Shown in pieces: positions 47,976 through 58,583 of a stretch of DNA of 64,000 nucleotides. Within the stretch, counting starts at the first letter, position 1. Each line of letters opens with the position of its first letter. The position numbers and the translations under genes were made by a program. The notes under the pieces were generated by a model. The model saw nothing but the letters and a program-made list of their open reading frames with translations, made no database searches and had not been told where the DNA came from. The stretch is from Ctenosaura bakeri. Its lineage: Eukaryota; Chordata; Lepidosauria; Squamata; Iguanidae. Location of the stretch: the NCBI GenBank assembly GCA_948474755.1, contig CAOLHI010001018.1, forward strand, positions 558,001 to 622,000, written 5' to 3'.

Positions 47976-48490
47976 TAGTGGCCCCTCCACATTTCACCCT
48001 CATGAAAGTGGACAAATTGCAAATAATCATCCCTCATGATTCACCTCCCATTCTCTTCCAGAGCTTCCTCCCTCTCATTACTTTGCCTCTGGTGCTGACC
48101 TTTGAGGGGTGGGGGCGGGGAAGAAAACCTGAAAGGCTTACTGGTACTTTCTCTTCAGAAAGAGAAGAGAGGAGTTTTGGAGTTCTAATTACTTCTGGTG
48201 GCCAACTTTAGAAAGGAGGAGTAAGAGCAAAGAGAGCACCTGGCCAACAATCAGCAGCCAAAACACAGCAGAATATGCAACTACATGGCAGAAAGGCCAT
48301 GCCTAGCAGTGGGAGGGGCTTTTCTCACCCAAAAGGGAAAAAAAAAGTCCATTTTAAACACAAGCCTGGCAAGCCTGGGGTAAAGAATGCAAGGGATGGG
48401 TGGAGGAAAATGGGAGGGGAGGGACAAGCATCTGCCTCACAAATAATCAAATTAGCAAAGGTCAAATCAGTGAATGTGGAAGGAGGACTG
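47976..48490. mobile_element. TA-flanked Tigger-like MITE, 515 bp
   Basis: The left end TAGTGGCCCCTCCACATTTC and right end GTGAATGTGGAAGGAGGACTG are inverted copies, flanked by TA (47974-47975, 48491-48492). The subterminal 'caaattgcaaataatcatcc' pairs with 'caaataatcaaattagcaaa' only loosely. The core is unlike those of the other copies. Confidence 0.85.
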
Positions 48491-48632
48491 TATGTTGCTT
48501 GGATATTTCCTTCATTAACAGCTCCCTTTGCTGTAGCACTGATCTACTCCTCCCAGCCCCACATATAACCATGCCTTTCCTCTTCTGCATTCTACCTACC
48601 TCTGCCTTATAGTGTAAGTAGCATCATTAAGG

Positions 48633-48828
48633 AGAGCCAGCATGCTGTAGTAGTTTGAGCATTGGACAATGACTCTGGAGACCAAGTTCAATTCTCCACT
48701 TGGCCATGGAAACCCACTGAGTGACCTTGGGCGTGCCACACACTCTCAGCCCCAGATAACTCAGTGATAGGTTTGCCTTTGGGTCGCCATAAGTCAGAAA
48801 CAATTTGAAGGCACAGAACCAGAACAAA
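48633..48828 (+). mobile_element. Sauria-type SINE, short form
   Basis: 'gagccagcatgctgtagtag' forms the head and 'AAGTTCAATTCTCC' the B box. The short middle 'cccagataactcagtgatag' and Bov-B tail 'ataagtcagaaacaatttga' follow. Confidence 0.93.
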
Positions 48829-48829
48829 A

Positions 48830-49415
48830 CATTATTAAAGCACTGTCTTCAAAGACGAACCACAGATATTTTGTATTCATGAAAGTGCCAGAATTAATAG
48901 AGAAATAATGTTTAGAGAAATCAAGGGATGCAGTACTAACCAATGTGGTATGGTTGGCATTCAAGATGATGACAGTGTTTTGAATGAGCATCATAAGATG
49001 TTTGAATAAACATCATAAGAAAGAAGACAACAGTCTGAGGTTGTTCCTCTGTAATAGCTTCAATTGAAATGGGCTCAATAGAATTGCTTTTGAAGTGACC
49101 ATTCCTCCGTGCTCTTTACTCAGTTTTATTTGTATGTATGTCGATGTCATCTGGATTACCCTAAAGATGGTTGTTGATGACTTTCATGGAAGATTTGGAG
49201 AGCACAGTAATCAGGAAGCTAGACTACAATAAGTCATCAGCATCAATAAATGATCCTCACAGTTGTGAGCTGTGTATTACTAATAATAACAAATGTTAAA
49301 AATCCTGCAACCCAGTTCCCAAACACACTCTGAATACCCTATGCACAATCACATATTTCACAAATGCATGATTAGGACAGACAAAGCAGTTACAGCACAA
49401 ATAGGGAACATGTAG
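48830..49415. other. Intronic stretch without recognised elements
   Basis: Apparently unique sequence, with a short 'catcataagatgtttgaat' tandem duplication near 48990-49018. Confidence 0.4.
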
Positions 49416-49417
49416 AT

Positions 49418-49545
49418 TTCCAGATTTTTTGCAGGGCAACTGTCATTATCCCTTGCTGTTGGCTCTGCTGGTTACATCTGATATGGGTTGCAGTTTAAGA
49501 ACATCTGGAGGGTCCACGTGTTTCCTACACCCAGGCTAAAGAAAC
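49418..49545. mobile_element. Palindromic MITE ('aactccca' type)
   Basis: The left arm 'tccagattttttgcagggca' and right arm 'gaacatctggagggtccacg' bracket 'gttggctctgctggttacat'. It is the full family layout. Confidence 0.6.
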
Positions 49546-49988
49546 CACATTGTTGTGTTTTTCTGTCATTGCATCTACCAGAGATAAAACACCTGTTCCT
49601 TCTCTTGGTTTTAGCAGGGGCAGCACCGATCAGTTGTGAGAAATCTTCTCTCAGTAGTTTAGGAAAGTTAGTTGTGTGGGTAGATGTAACCCAGGATTTG
49701 ATAAATCCTAAGCTCAGATCTCCATGGAAGAGATACCTTCACACTCTTGTAGGTTGTTGGGCTTCCAAACTACAAAGGTATTTGATCAGAAAATATCCAG
49801 TATATTTGAAAGACCCTCCCACTTGCCAACTTCTCATTTTTATAGCCCCACAGATGGTGATTTAGTGTTTAATTAATAATTCTTTATTAAATTAATAAAC
49901 TAAGTTCATTTAGAAATTTACATGAAGCTTGTCCACTCCCAGGTTCTGTGCCTCGTTTAGTCTTATAATATGAGACCTCAGACTTTTA

Positions 49989-50467
49989 AGGCCCTTTCCA
50001 CACGGGGGTAATAAAATGGTGTAGAGCGACCTCTGACGGAGGTCATCTACACTGTGGAGTGGATTGGGGCGGACTACTTTAGCGTAGTTCCACACTCCAA
50101 TCCACGCAGGAGTGACTGGAAGTGGTGGCGCCGCGTGTTTTTTAAAAACCACTTTTGAAGAGGTTTTTTAAAAGCACAGAGTGTGCAGCCCTGTGCAGCC
50201 CCGTCTCAGCGCCCGGTGTAGATTTGCAGGTGTGCGCAAGTGCATGCCTGCAGATCTGCTGAGGGCAGGCTTCTGGCTGGCGAGCTTCTCCGGTTGGTGG
50301 AGAGCCTCTGCCAGCCGTAAGCTGCCATTTTGGATGCCGCAGGACGCCGAGGACTGTGGAGCAGTGAACTTGCGCTGCTCTTTGTGGCGACGGAGTTACC
50401 CGGTTGCTGATAAGCTCCGTTTCCATGCGTTTTACCCCGTTTCTCCCTCCACGTGTGAAAAGGGCCT
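49989..50467. mobile_element. PIF/Harbinger-like MITE, 479 bp
   Basis: The ends AGGCCCTTTCCACACG and CGTGTGAAAAGGGCCT are inverted repeats with one mismatch. TTA lies on both sides (49986-49988, 50468-50470), fitting the 3-bp TWA TSD of PIF/Harbinger. The core is GC- and CpG-rich against AT-rich intron. The frames crossing it on both strands have no domain. Confidence 0.8.
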
Positions 50468-50474
50468 TTAATTT

Positions 50475-52900
50475 GTCTGAGATGTATATATTTGTATTCT
50501 CTGAAGAATGGAAAAATCTTTATAATTTCTTTGCTATGTAGCTAACAAATCCCAAAATGCTGCGGTTGAACATTTGGTTTTTGGACAAGGTTTTCTTGTC
50601 TTCGGGAGGTCAACCACAGTGAGCGTGTCTAGAAAAACACCTCCAAAACAAAAATAAACCCAATTACCTGGCTATTGGTTTTCTGTTGAAAACATTATCA
50701 GTTGTTTCAGTACATTTAGAAGCCTGTAAATTTAATGTTAGTTATTGACTGTTGTCTGCCTGATATTTAGAACTATAGGCGCAACCTTAAACATGTTGGC
50801 ATCATAAAAGATCATGCTTTGGAATTGCAAAAGAGCCAGAACTTGATGCCAAACTGTGCGGAGTTTGGATGGCAGGTTTTGCAGTATTTGGGCACCTTCC
50901 ATAGAAAGGCACTAATTTTTCATCAGTTGAAGCATTCTTCTGTGGTGTGAACACTGGGTTAATCTTTCGATTTGTGCCAAATATAAATTAGTAAACTTAA
51001 AAAAAAGATAGCTCTGATACAAAACCCTCCCCCCTCCATCTTTGGGTTGGGTCACAAAATGATTCTAGCTTGGCTGATGAAAACATTTAAAAATAAGGTG
51101 TGCAGACAGTATGTACCTTGTCTTAATGCAGTCTCCTACTCCTGGAAGCATGATTGTGCTTTACGATAAGGTATGAGATCTCTTCATGCATTTTCCCCCT
51201 GAAGGAAATCAAACCTGCTTTTGCTGCTGCATGGTCACCAGATCTCATCAGGTTGTTGTTGATGGGTGCAACTTGTGGTAGTTTTGAGGGTGGGTGCAAA
51301 TTTGGCTGCTGGGCATTCAGAAGTTGTCTACCCCTGCCTTGTACCATTATTTAATTTATTCAGTAATTAAAATATCTGTAAGTATTTATATCTCGCCTTA
51401 TATCCAAACTTCTTATGGCAGCATTAGTGATGATGTTAAATGAGGTTGTTGTCTGCTTTGAACACTGACAGAACACTGGTTTTGTCTGCTGTGCTCCTTT
51501 CTCATGTGAAATAAACAGAATAATTTCTTGGCTAAGCATTTGCTGATATAACAAATAATAAATTTAGACTGCATTTGGCTTCTTCTTCTTCTAGTACTTT
51601 GCAAACTTGGCTTTAAATTTGTCTCAGTCATTCTAATAGCAGTAGAATTGACCCTCCCCCCAATTTATAGAAATAAAATCGTTAATCTAATGAATTAACG
51701 ATGATTTCCAATGAAACATTGGAAAATATCATAAAGTTAGGCAGATGAATTTTAAAAGATGCTATAGCATTTCATAATATACTGTGAATATGAACATTCT
51801 TCATTTTGTCCTTATTGCCTGTATAGACTTATTTTATATTTTGTTGTGTAATTCTATTGGGCCTTCTAGGGCTTTCATGTCTTGATGCAGAAAACAGTTG
51901 TTTATATGTGAACAGTGTAACAAAAATCAAAACAATTTTATTTCAGCTAGAAGTAGGTGTGAGAGTGGATCCCTGTAAGGGAGTGATTAGGTATTACCAC
52001 CACATGCCTGTAGCAGTTTTGATGCTTTTAATGCCACGGGATTAATTTGGCCAGAAATCTTGTGGTTGTATAGGATAGAATGATATACTAAAAAACTGAC
52101 AATTTGTTATTTTGATAATAATGCAAAATCTATTCTTTTCTTCAGACTTCTTATCCTGGCAAATAGCAGAGCTTGCTTTGGTTTCTCCTTCTTCTTCAAA
52201 ACAGAGGCAGTCATTTGTTCTGAAAAATCAGACAACTTCAACCAAAACAGTATTCTAGTTCACTTTCCCTTTAATCTCTCTTTGAGGAATAGAATAATTC
52301 TTGCAACAGATTTTAGCATTTTAAGGCTATAGTTTTCAAGTTTATTTTCTGGCCTCCTTAAAATGGCAAAGAAAATAAAGATCCTTTCCTATTTTCTAAA
52401 AGGAGGCTCAATAGCACATCTGTTCTGTTAATCGGGTTAGGTTAACTGTTAAGAGAGTCACTTTTTAATCTGTTTGAAAGATAAAATGGATGGGCCACTG
52501 AGCCATTAAATCTGAAACCAAACACGCTAAGTGTGCTTTCAAGCAACAGTGTGATTTCATCCTATTGTCAAGAGGCTTGTTACTTTAAAGGAATTACTTT
52601 TGTGTGTTGTAACTAAAGAGGTGTCCCTTTTTCAAATGGAGGCAGGATTGACAAATGTTGACAAATGGATGGTTTCATGCCCCTAAAGGCACTCTTAAGG
52701 GACATGGAGTGTTGTGTTGCACAGGGTCTCTCCTATCATGGAGAGAGCAGATAAATTTAGTGTCGTACCCCTTCACTGCTACAAGGTCTCATGAAAAAGT
52801 CTGTGATATGTTATATAATTTCTGTAGGCACAAAAGTTGTTTTTTCATTGGCTTCTGCTGCCCACAGATACCTAAGTTAGTAATCTGTGGCACACTTGGC
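50475..52900. other. Intronic stretch, mostly unique
   Basis: A LINE-tail-like 'tatctcgccttatatcc' on the minus strand near 51389-51405 is the only hint of a repeat. No exon was recognised. Confidence 0.4.
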
Positions 52901-52934
52901 AGCCAATAATGATAGAAGGCAGAAAACAACAGAG

Positions 52935-53372
52935 GAAGGTACCGGACATCCTTCCAGTTTACCACAACCAAAATGGTGAAGGATCTGGAAACCATGCCCT
53001 GTGAGAAGCGTCTTAGGGAGTTGAGGATGTTTAACCTTGAGAAGAGAAGATTAAAAGGTGACACGATAGTCATGCTTAAATATTGAAAGGACATCATACG
53101 AAGATGTTTCTCCAGAGAGGAGGAAATAGAGCCATGGACTCAAACTACAGGAAGAGAAATTCCACCTAAACATTAGGAAGAACAGTAAGCTCTGTTCGAC
53201 AGTGGAATATGCTGCCTCAGAATGTAGTGGAGTCTCCTTCTTTGGTGATTTTTAAACAGAGATTAGATGGCCATCTGTTGTGAGTGCCTTGAGTGCCTTG
53301 ACGCATGGCAGGGAGTTGGACTGGATGGTCCTTGTGGTATCTCCCAGCTCTGTGATTCTATGATTACACCAA
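52935..53372 (+). mobile_element. CR1 LINE 3' end
   Basis: It translates in part to the C-terminal CR1 signature RLRELRMFNLEKRRLKGD at about 53007-53060. A frame-broken remainder follows, then the CR1 3' UTR ('ggagttggactggatggtcc'). The end is TGATTCTATGATTAC, containing the ATTCTATG motif diagnostic of amniote CR1. The copy is old. Confidence 0.88.
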
Positions 53373-53574
53373 AACAAGAACAAACCTCTGCTTCATTGTT
53401 TTCAGACAATTTTATTTTGCCACAAGTTAATCTCCTAGTTTATTTTTAAGCCCTCATATAAAATCTCAAAAATGTATTTCATTTTTCTGGTTGAAGAGTG
53501 CTGCTGAATAAATTTGTTCAGTGCTCAGGTTTTCTTCATTGTGGAACAGATGTTGCTTTTCCTCAGAGCTTTGA

Positions 53575-53685
53575 AAATTTACTCTTTTGGATTACTGGTC
53601 TCAGAAACTTCCAGTATGGTCATGGAGGGTTCTGGGAATTGTTGTTCAAAACAAATAGCTTTCTGGAGCTCCTACTGATTTTATG
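53575..53685. mobile_element. Palindromic MITE ('attctggg' type), diverged
   Basis: 'cttccagtatggtcatggag' and 'ggttctgggaattgttgttc' match the centre and right arm of the elements at 7940 and 28900. Confidence 0.4.
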
Positions 53686-53689
53686 TGTC

Positions 53690-54635
53690 TTCAGTTTTTA
53701 CCTGCAAATAAGCAGCCAGTGAAGGGTGCTGGTTGGGCTAAACTGATTCAGGTGAGCAATGTGTCTCTGAAAAGCTTGTCTTGATTACTGGACTTCTGTG
53801 TCAAGACTCTATGAAACAGAATTGAAAAGGAATTTCTTAAGGCATCATATGTGGGAATGAACAGACTTTTCTTAAATTTAGTTGGAATTCATTCAGCGCT
53901 TAACAGGCCAAGATAAAAAGCATGTATGCCATATAATGTACTAATGGGAGCCCTGGAAGATGATCCCCTGAAAATTGCAGTGTTTCTTCAATAAATTGCT
54001 GTGAATTGCAAGGTTTTCTTGGAGACAAATATAGATAAGATTCTCATTAATGCTGAAAAACATAACTTCAGGGTAGAATATTTCTGCTTTAGAGATATTG
54101 TATGGTGTATGTGTTTGTGCAAGAAGAGGAATGGAAAGATTTGAAAACTATTAGGGTGTTTGGGCATTGGCTGCTTTGTTGGCTTGTGGTTGTGCCTAAT
54201 CTATGGATTATCCTGACAGTGTGCTCTGTTTTTGTCCTTGGTTTTGTGGCTGGTGTCTATTTGGAGAGGTGTGGTAGAGAGATTAGCAAGGATAGTCCTG
54301 ATTAATCCTGATAGTTCTGTGTCATCATACTTTTTTCAGTGGCTTTTAAGATGTTTCAGTTTTTCTCTTCTTTTTCCGTTTTTGCTCCTATGTTATTTCA
54401 TGTACTGCAAACTGAATTCCAAGTGCCAAAGTAGTCTGCACCCAAAGTAGTTTGCACTCAGTAGTGGGGAAAAGAGATGAGGGGATGAAATCTTTGCCTT
54501 CCCAGTAGGCTCAGGCAAAAACAAACTACTGAAGCCTCTCTCAGCTTGCATATTCTTCCTCGTTAATAACTTTTGCCATTTTGACCCCACAGTGCTTCTT
54601 GATCACAAGGTTTTCATCTGTGAAATGTTGGAGGG
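53690..54635. other. Intronic stretch without recognised elements
   Basis: AT-rich, apparently unique sequence. I see nothing in it. Confidence 0.4.
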
Positions 54636-54639
54636 TGTG

Positions 54640-54832
54640 TACTGAGTTAGCATGGTATAATGGTTTGAGTATTGAGCTACAACCCTGGAGACCAGGGTTT
54701 CATCCTTCGCTTGGCCATGGAAACCCACTGGGTGACCTGGGTGTGTTGCATACTCTCAGCCCCCAGTGATAGGTTCACCTTAGGATTGCCATAAGTCAGA
54801 AATGACTTGAAGGCACGCAAAAGCAACAATGT
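54640..54832 (+). mobile_element. Sauria-type SINE, short form
   Basis: The head is 'gttagcatggtataatggtt' and the B-box region 'CAGGGTTTCATCC'. The short middle is further reduced to 'agcccccagtgatag', and the Bov-B tail is 'ataagtcagaaatgacttga'. Confidence 0.92.
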
Positions 54833-54839
54833 GCACTGG

Positions 54840-56700
54840 CTACTTTCAGGAATGATGTGTGACGGAATGATGTGTGATGCGTTAGTTGAGATCTTCCTGC
54901 ATTATATCACTCTGGCACCTTGACAGAAAAGCGCTCCATTCTAGTTCAGAAAGTAAAAAATGAAAGTGTGGGGAAGGGAAGTTGAGAAGAACTGACACAG
55001 ATGTAGTGTGTAGGAGGCAGGAAGCTCAGTTATAAAATACTTTGCCAACCTCTGGCAATTTCTTTAGCTGTTAGGAACATACATTTTCCAGAGCAGCAGC
55101 TTTGCTTGAAGCAAATTAGGTGTTGGGGAGGGGGGAATAGTTATAAAATTCTAATTTGCCACATTAAATGTTGCATACAGGTTCTCACTTCTGCATAACT
55201 AACTGTAAAATCATAATTGCCTAATCCTCAGGGGTGTAATTACAGTCCATTCTGCTTCTGCAATATACATTTGTGGTGATTTTTCATCCGTACGTACTAT
55301 GTGTGTATTTGCAGAGTCTGTTTAATGAGGATTCTAATTAACTGTTTTGGTGTGTGTGTGCACAAAAGCTCTTTGTAAATGTTATATAACTAATTTCGCA
55401 GTGCCAACACTTCGTGGGTGCCTAAAGCATTCTGGCTGTTGCATTGTTACCTTTTTGTGTCTCTTAAAAGGTATCCTAAATGTGTTAATTGAATACAGTA
55501 CTTTATGCCCAAGCTTTCCCATTCTTCAGGGCTGAGTGGCTCTGAACAGTACCAACAGTACAGTGCCAGTACTAGTACCATTTTAAGGTGCAGTTAAAGG
55601 ACACAAGCTAAATCATCAGTTTAGCTGCATTATCTCTTACATACTAAATATAAACCATTTGGATTTTATCGTTCAAGTGTCAAAATATCTTGGGCTACCC
55701 CTGGATTATCTTTTCACTTATATGGACTTGATGGTGTGACAGATCCTCTTGCTAGGCTGACCCCACGATTCCAACCCTGGGTTCCTGTCACTCACCTTGC
55801 CCTTTCCCCGACTTAATCCCTTCTTGGATTGGATACTTGGGCCTCAAAGTGACCTCCCTGTTGTGGACCACTGACTATGTCGTTTTGATGGATTCATCTG
55901 TCTTCTGTCAGAGACAAACCTCGGTTTTGTAACATTTTCTCCCTGCAGGCCTTGCTTCACAGCATTCCCTGAACTGTGATTGGCTGACTTCAGACAGGTT
56001 TGCCCAGCTCCTCCCACCATAGGTTGTAATATAAATAATGGGCCAAAGCAACTAAAAATCTGACATAGATGGCAGTCATTTTTTTTTGACCACACAATGC
56101 TTCTTGACCACGTGTGTCCTGATTTTTGGGGTCTTTGCTGAGTATTTTCAAAGTACTCCTGACTCAGAAGATGCTTGGATTCATTGGATCCAACAGCTGG
56201 CGCTCCTCATCCAGTTGCTAGTGAATGTGGTAGCCATGGGGTATTATTGAGTTCAGTGAAAAATTTCTGCAAAATTTTGGAATTTTTTCTGGTAAATTTT
56301 CCTATGGCTTAAATAAAGTTTGATCTGATTTAGAACTTCTATGTACATTTCTTAAGCAAAATGCTTTTATATCCTCAGAGCCCCAAATTATTTGAACTGA
56401 AATATCTGACCTGGAACCCTTCCCCTCAAGATTAACGTGCTTTTAAGTTTGTAAGCAAAAGACCTGAAAGTTAATATGGAAGTCTTTTTGTTAGAAATTT
56501 TATCTTTTAATCCCCTCTCTGTTCATTTTCTGTTTCCATTTTGGAAAATCATCTGTGAAAAAAATGTGTGTCCCCAATGGCTGAATATTTTGGGCGGGTG
56601 ACTTAGGACTCTCTGGATGTTTTTGAACTATACCTCCCCTCTCTGCATAGGCAGTGGTAATAAATAGTGATGGTAATTAAAGGAGGCTCACAAGTTGCAC
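54840..56700. other. Intronic stretch without recognised elements
   Basis: The sequence seems unique and mostly AT-rich. A somewhat C-rich patch lies at 55735-56000 and could not be assigned. Confidence 0.4.
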
Positions 56701-56715
56701 ACCTTTGCTTTAGTG

Positions 56716-57100
56716 CAGGGGTAGGCAAAGTGTAGCCCATAGGACTTTTTTTTTTTTTTGCCCCTAGAGCCTGGCAGATTTTTTTTTTTGCCCCAAAATG
56801 CTTTCTAAGACATTTTGTTTGAAGGCACCCCTGGGCCTTTTTTTTAAAAAATGGAAGTTACATTTGCTCGCTTCCTGTTTTGAAAAAAAACCCCAACCCT
56901 TCTCCTGGGATTAATGTGGCCTAAGAGGTCCTTAAAACATGGCAAAAATGTCCTCCATAGCTCCTAAAGGACATTGGTGGACATTTGGGGGCAAAAAGTG
57001 TGTGTGTGGGATTGCCGTGGGGGTTTGGTGGGAGATGCCCCCTCTTAAGATCTCCTAGGGGGCCAATGCACCCCTACCCTGCCACAGTTGCTCACCCCTG
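56716..57100. mobile_element. Non-autonomous hAT transposon, 385 bp
   Basis: The ends CAGGGGTAGGCAA and TTGCTCACCCCTG are inverted repeats with few mismatches. An exact 8-bp TSD CTTTAGTG lies at 56708-56715 and 57101-57108. The core has T runs and a 'ttttttttttgcccc(a/t)' block repeated at about 56750 and 56781. There is no transposase. Confidence 0.93.
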
Positions 57101-57109
57101 CTTTAGTGC

Positions 57110-58130
57110 AACGTTTCCAAACTGGAGGTGCATAGATAATTTGGCCCGCAGCTGCCCTCAGTTCCTCTAGGGATCACCAAGTTCAGAATGGCTCCTTTTG
57201 TGCCATAATGTAATCATAGCCAGGGGACAAAGAACTATGGAATGAGTTTTGTGAGCCAAAGAGATTTTCAATACTTGTTTTTCTTGACCTGAGGGAAGTC
57301 TTAAGATCAGTTCATCATACATCAGGGAAGCCAGTTGGTCATATTTAAAATTCAAGCAGTCCACTAACTTTCTGTGATCCAAAGTAGTTCTTTGTATCTT
57401 CTTTGTGGTAGTCTGTCTTTCTTTCCTTTGTTCTTTCTTTTTTAAAATAAAAGCCCATGTGTTCCCTGACAAATATTAATGGTACAAATATTTTTGGCAT
57501 AAATGTTTCTGTTTAAAGATTGGTGCCTGTTTGCACAGACCAGTGATTCTCAAGCCAGGGTACATGTACTGCCAGGGTTATGAACCAAGACATTCAGGGA
57601 AACCTGAAAAAAATTGAATAATGGTAGAAAAAAGCACATTATGTCAACAATCCAAGACAAGATACAAGTAAAACGTTGTGCAAGTAATCAGATGTTTTGA
57701 CAACTCGTGGAGTGGGTTTCCTCTGTTGTTCAACCTTGAGCAAAGCCCCGTTCCTCTGCTGTGTTATTTTGGCAAATGGTGGGGAGTCCCTCCCTAAACA
57801 GTGTGTTGTAAACATGCCACTACAGTGCACATGCTTGGTGGCAAGCCCCTTACAGGTTCCACTTTCACTCTCCTCTGCTTTGCAAACATTTGGGTGATGT
57901 CATGCCAATACTGGTATATACATAATATAGGTTTTGAAAAAATGTAATCTGTGAAGCATTTGTTTGAATTCATCGTACCTTTTGAATTTTGAATGTAAAT
58001 TTATAAGCACTATCTGTTCACAGATATGCGCTATCTGTTCATCGTATTATTCCACTGCTTTCTAATCCCACTTTTGGATTTATTTACAGTTACAATATAT
58101 AAAATTGAAATAACAACAACTATATTAATT
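57110..58130. other. Intronic stretch upstream of the exon
   Basis: 'accagtgattctcaagccag' at 57540-57559 looks like one end of a hAT element. No partner end or TSD was found. The rest is unassigned. Confidence 0.35.
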
Positions 58131-58135
58131 GCAGA

Positions 58136-58320
58136 GAACCAGCGTAGTGGTTTGAGCATTGGACTATGACCATGGAGACCAGAGTTTGATTTCCTGCTCA
58201 GCCACGGAAACCTACTGGGTGAACCTAGGTGTGCCACACACTCTCAACCCCAGAAAACCCCTTAGGGTTGGAACAACTTGAAGGCACACAACAACAATAA
58301 CAATAACAACAATAGCAACA
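58136..58320 (+). mobile_element. Sauria-type SINE, short form, close to the Vav exon
   Basis: The head 'agaaccagcgtagtggtttg', B box 'GAGTTTGATTTCC' and a strongly shortened middle/tail ('ccagaaaaccccttagggtt') end in ACAACAACAATAACAATAAC. The copy ends about 147 bp before the exon. Confidence 0.9.
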
Positions 58321-58435
58321 ATATTAATTACAAACATTTTGCTAATATGAAGGGTGCAATTTATGGAAATAGGCTGCCAAGGGGTATGCAAGTGAAAAAT
58401 AGTTTAGATCCACTGTCACAGATGACTGGCTAGCA

Positions 58436-58466
58436 TACTAAGATTGTTATTTTCTTTCCTTTTTAG
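58436..58466 (+). promoter_or_regulatory. Branch point, polypyrimidine tract and 3' splice site of VAV3 exon 2
   Basis: TACTAA at 58436-58441 matches the vertebrate branch-point consensus well. It sits about 25 nt before the AG. A run rich in T and C (TTTTCTTTCCTTTTTAG) leads directly to the exon. This combination decides the exon start. Confidence 0.8.
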
Positions 58467-58583
58467 TTTCTCTGTTTGAAGAATATAAGAACATTCCTTT
58501 CAGCCTGTTGTGAGACATTTGGGATGAAGAAGAGTGAACTTTTTGAAGCATTTGACTTGTTTGATGTCCGTGATTTTGGAAAG
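58467..58583 (+). CDS. VAV3: VAV3 exon 2 (internal CH-domain exon), partial gene
   Basis: This is a 39-codon exon open in one frame, starting [20 protein letters not shown] and ending in the Vav-like [11 protein letters not shown]. Those residues belong to the N-terminal calponin-homology (CH) domain of Vav proteins. In this family the CH domain helps hold the Rho/Rac exchange activity autoinhibited until tyrosine phosphorylation. ACCETFGM and [17 protein letters not shown] fit VAV3 better than VAV1 or VAV2 as I remember them. The 3' splice site is strong: a TACTAA branch-like motif at 58436-58441, a pyrimidine tract, then TTTTTAG ending at 58466. The 5' splice site is AAG|GTATTT at 58583/58584. 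The length is a multiple of three and the exon appears to run phase 0 to phase 0, as expected for Vav genes. There is no stop or frameshift. The flanking exons are outside the window. I am confident of Vav family and fairly confident of VAV3 over its paralogues. Confidence 0.9.

Larger units (their letters stand above)
1..58466 (+). other. VAV3: VAV3 intron 1 (3' portion)
   Basis: All sequence upstream of the CH-domain exon has no convincing coding exon. It is filled with interspersed repeats and unique AT-rich DNA. The first exon of Vav genes encodes the start of the CH domain and was not seen, so this is most likely the 3' part of a very long intron 1. A separate gene nested in this interval cannot be excluded by eye, but none was recognised on either strand. 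Confidence 0.7.

Noticed and set aside
57540..57610. 'ccagtgattctcaagccagg' as another hAT end
   Set aside because: Only one end is visible and no matching terminus or TSD was found, so it was not listed as an element.
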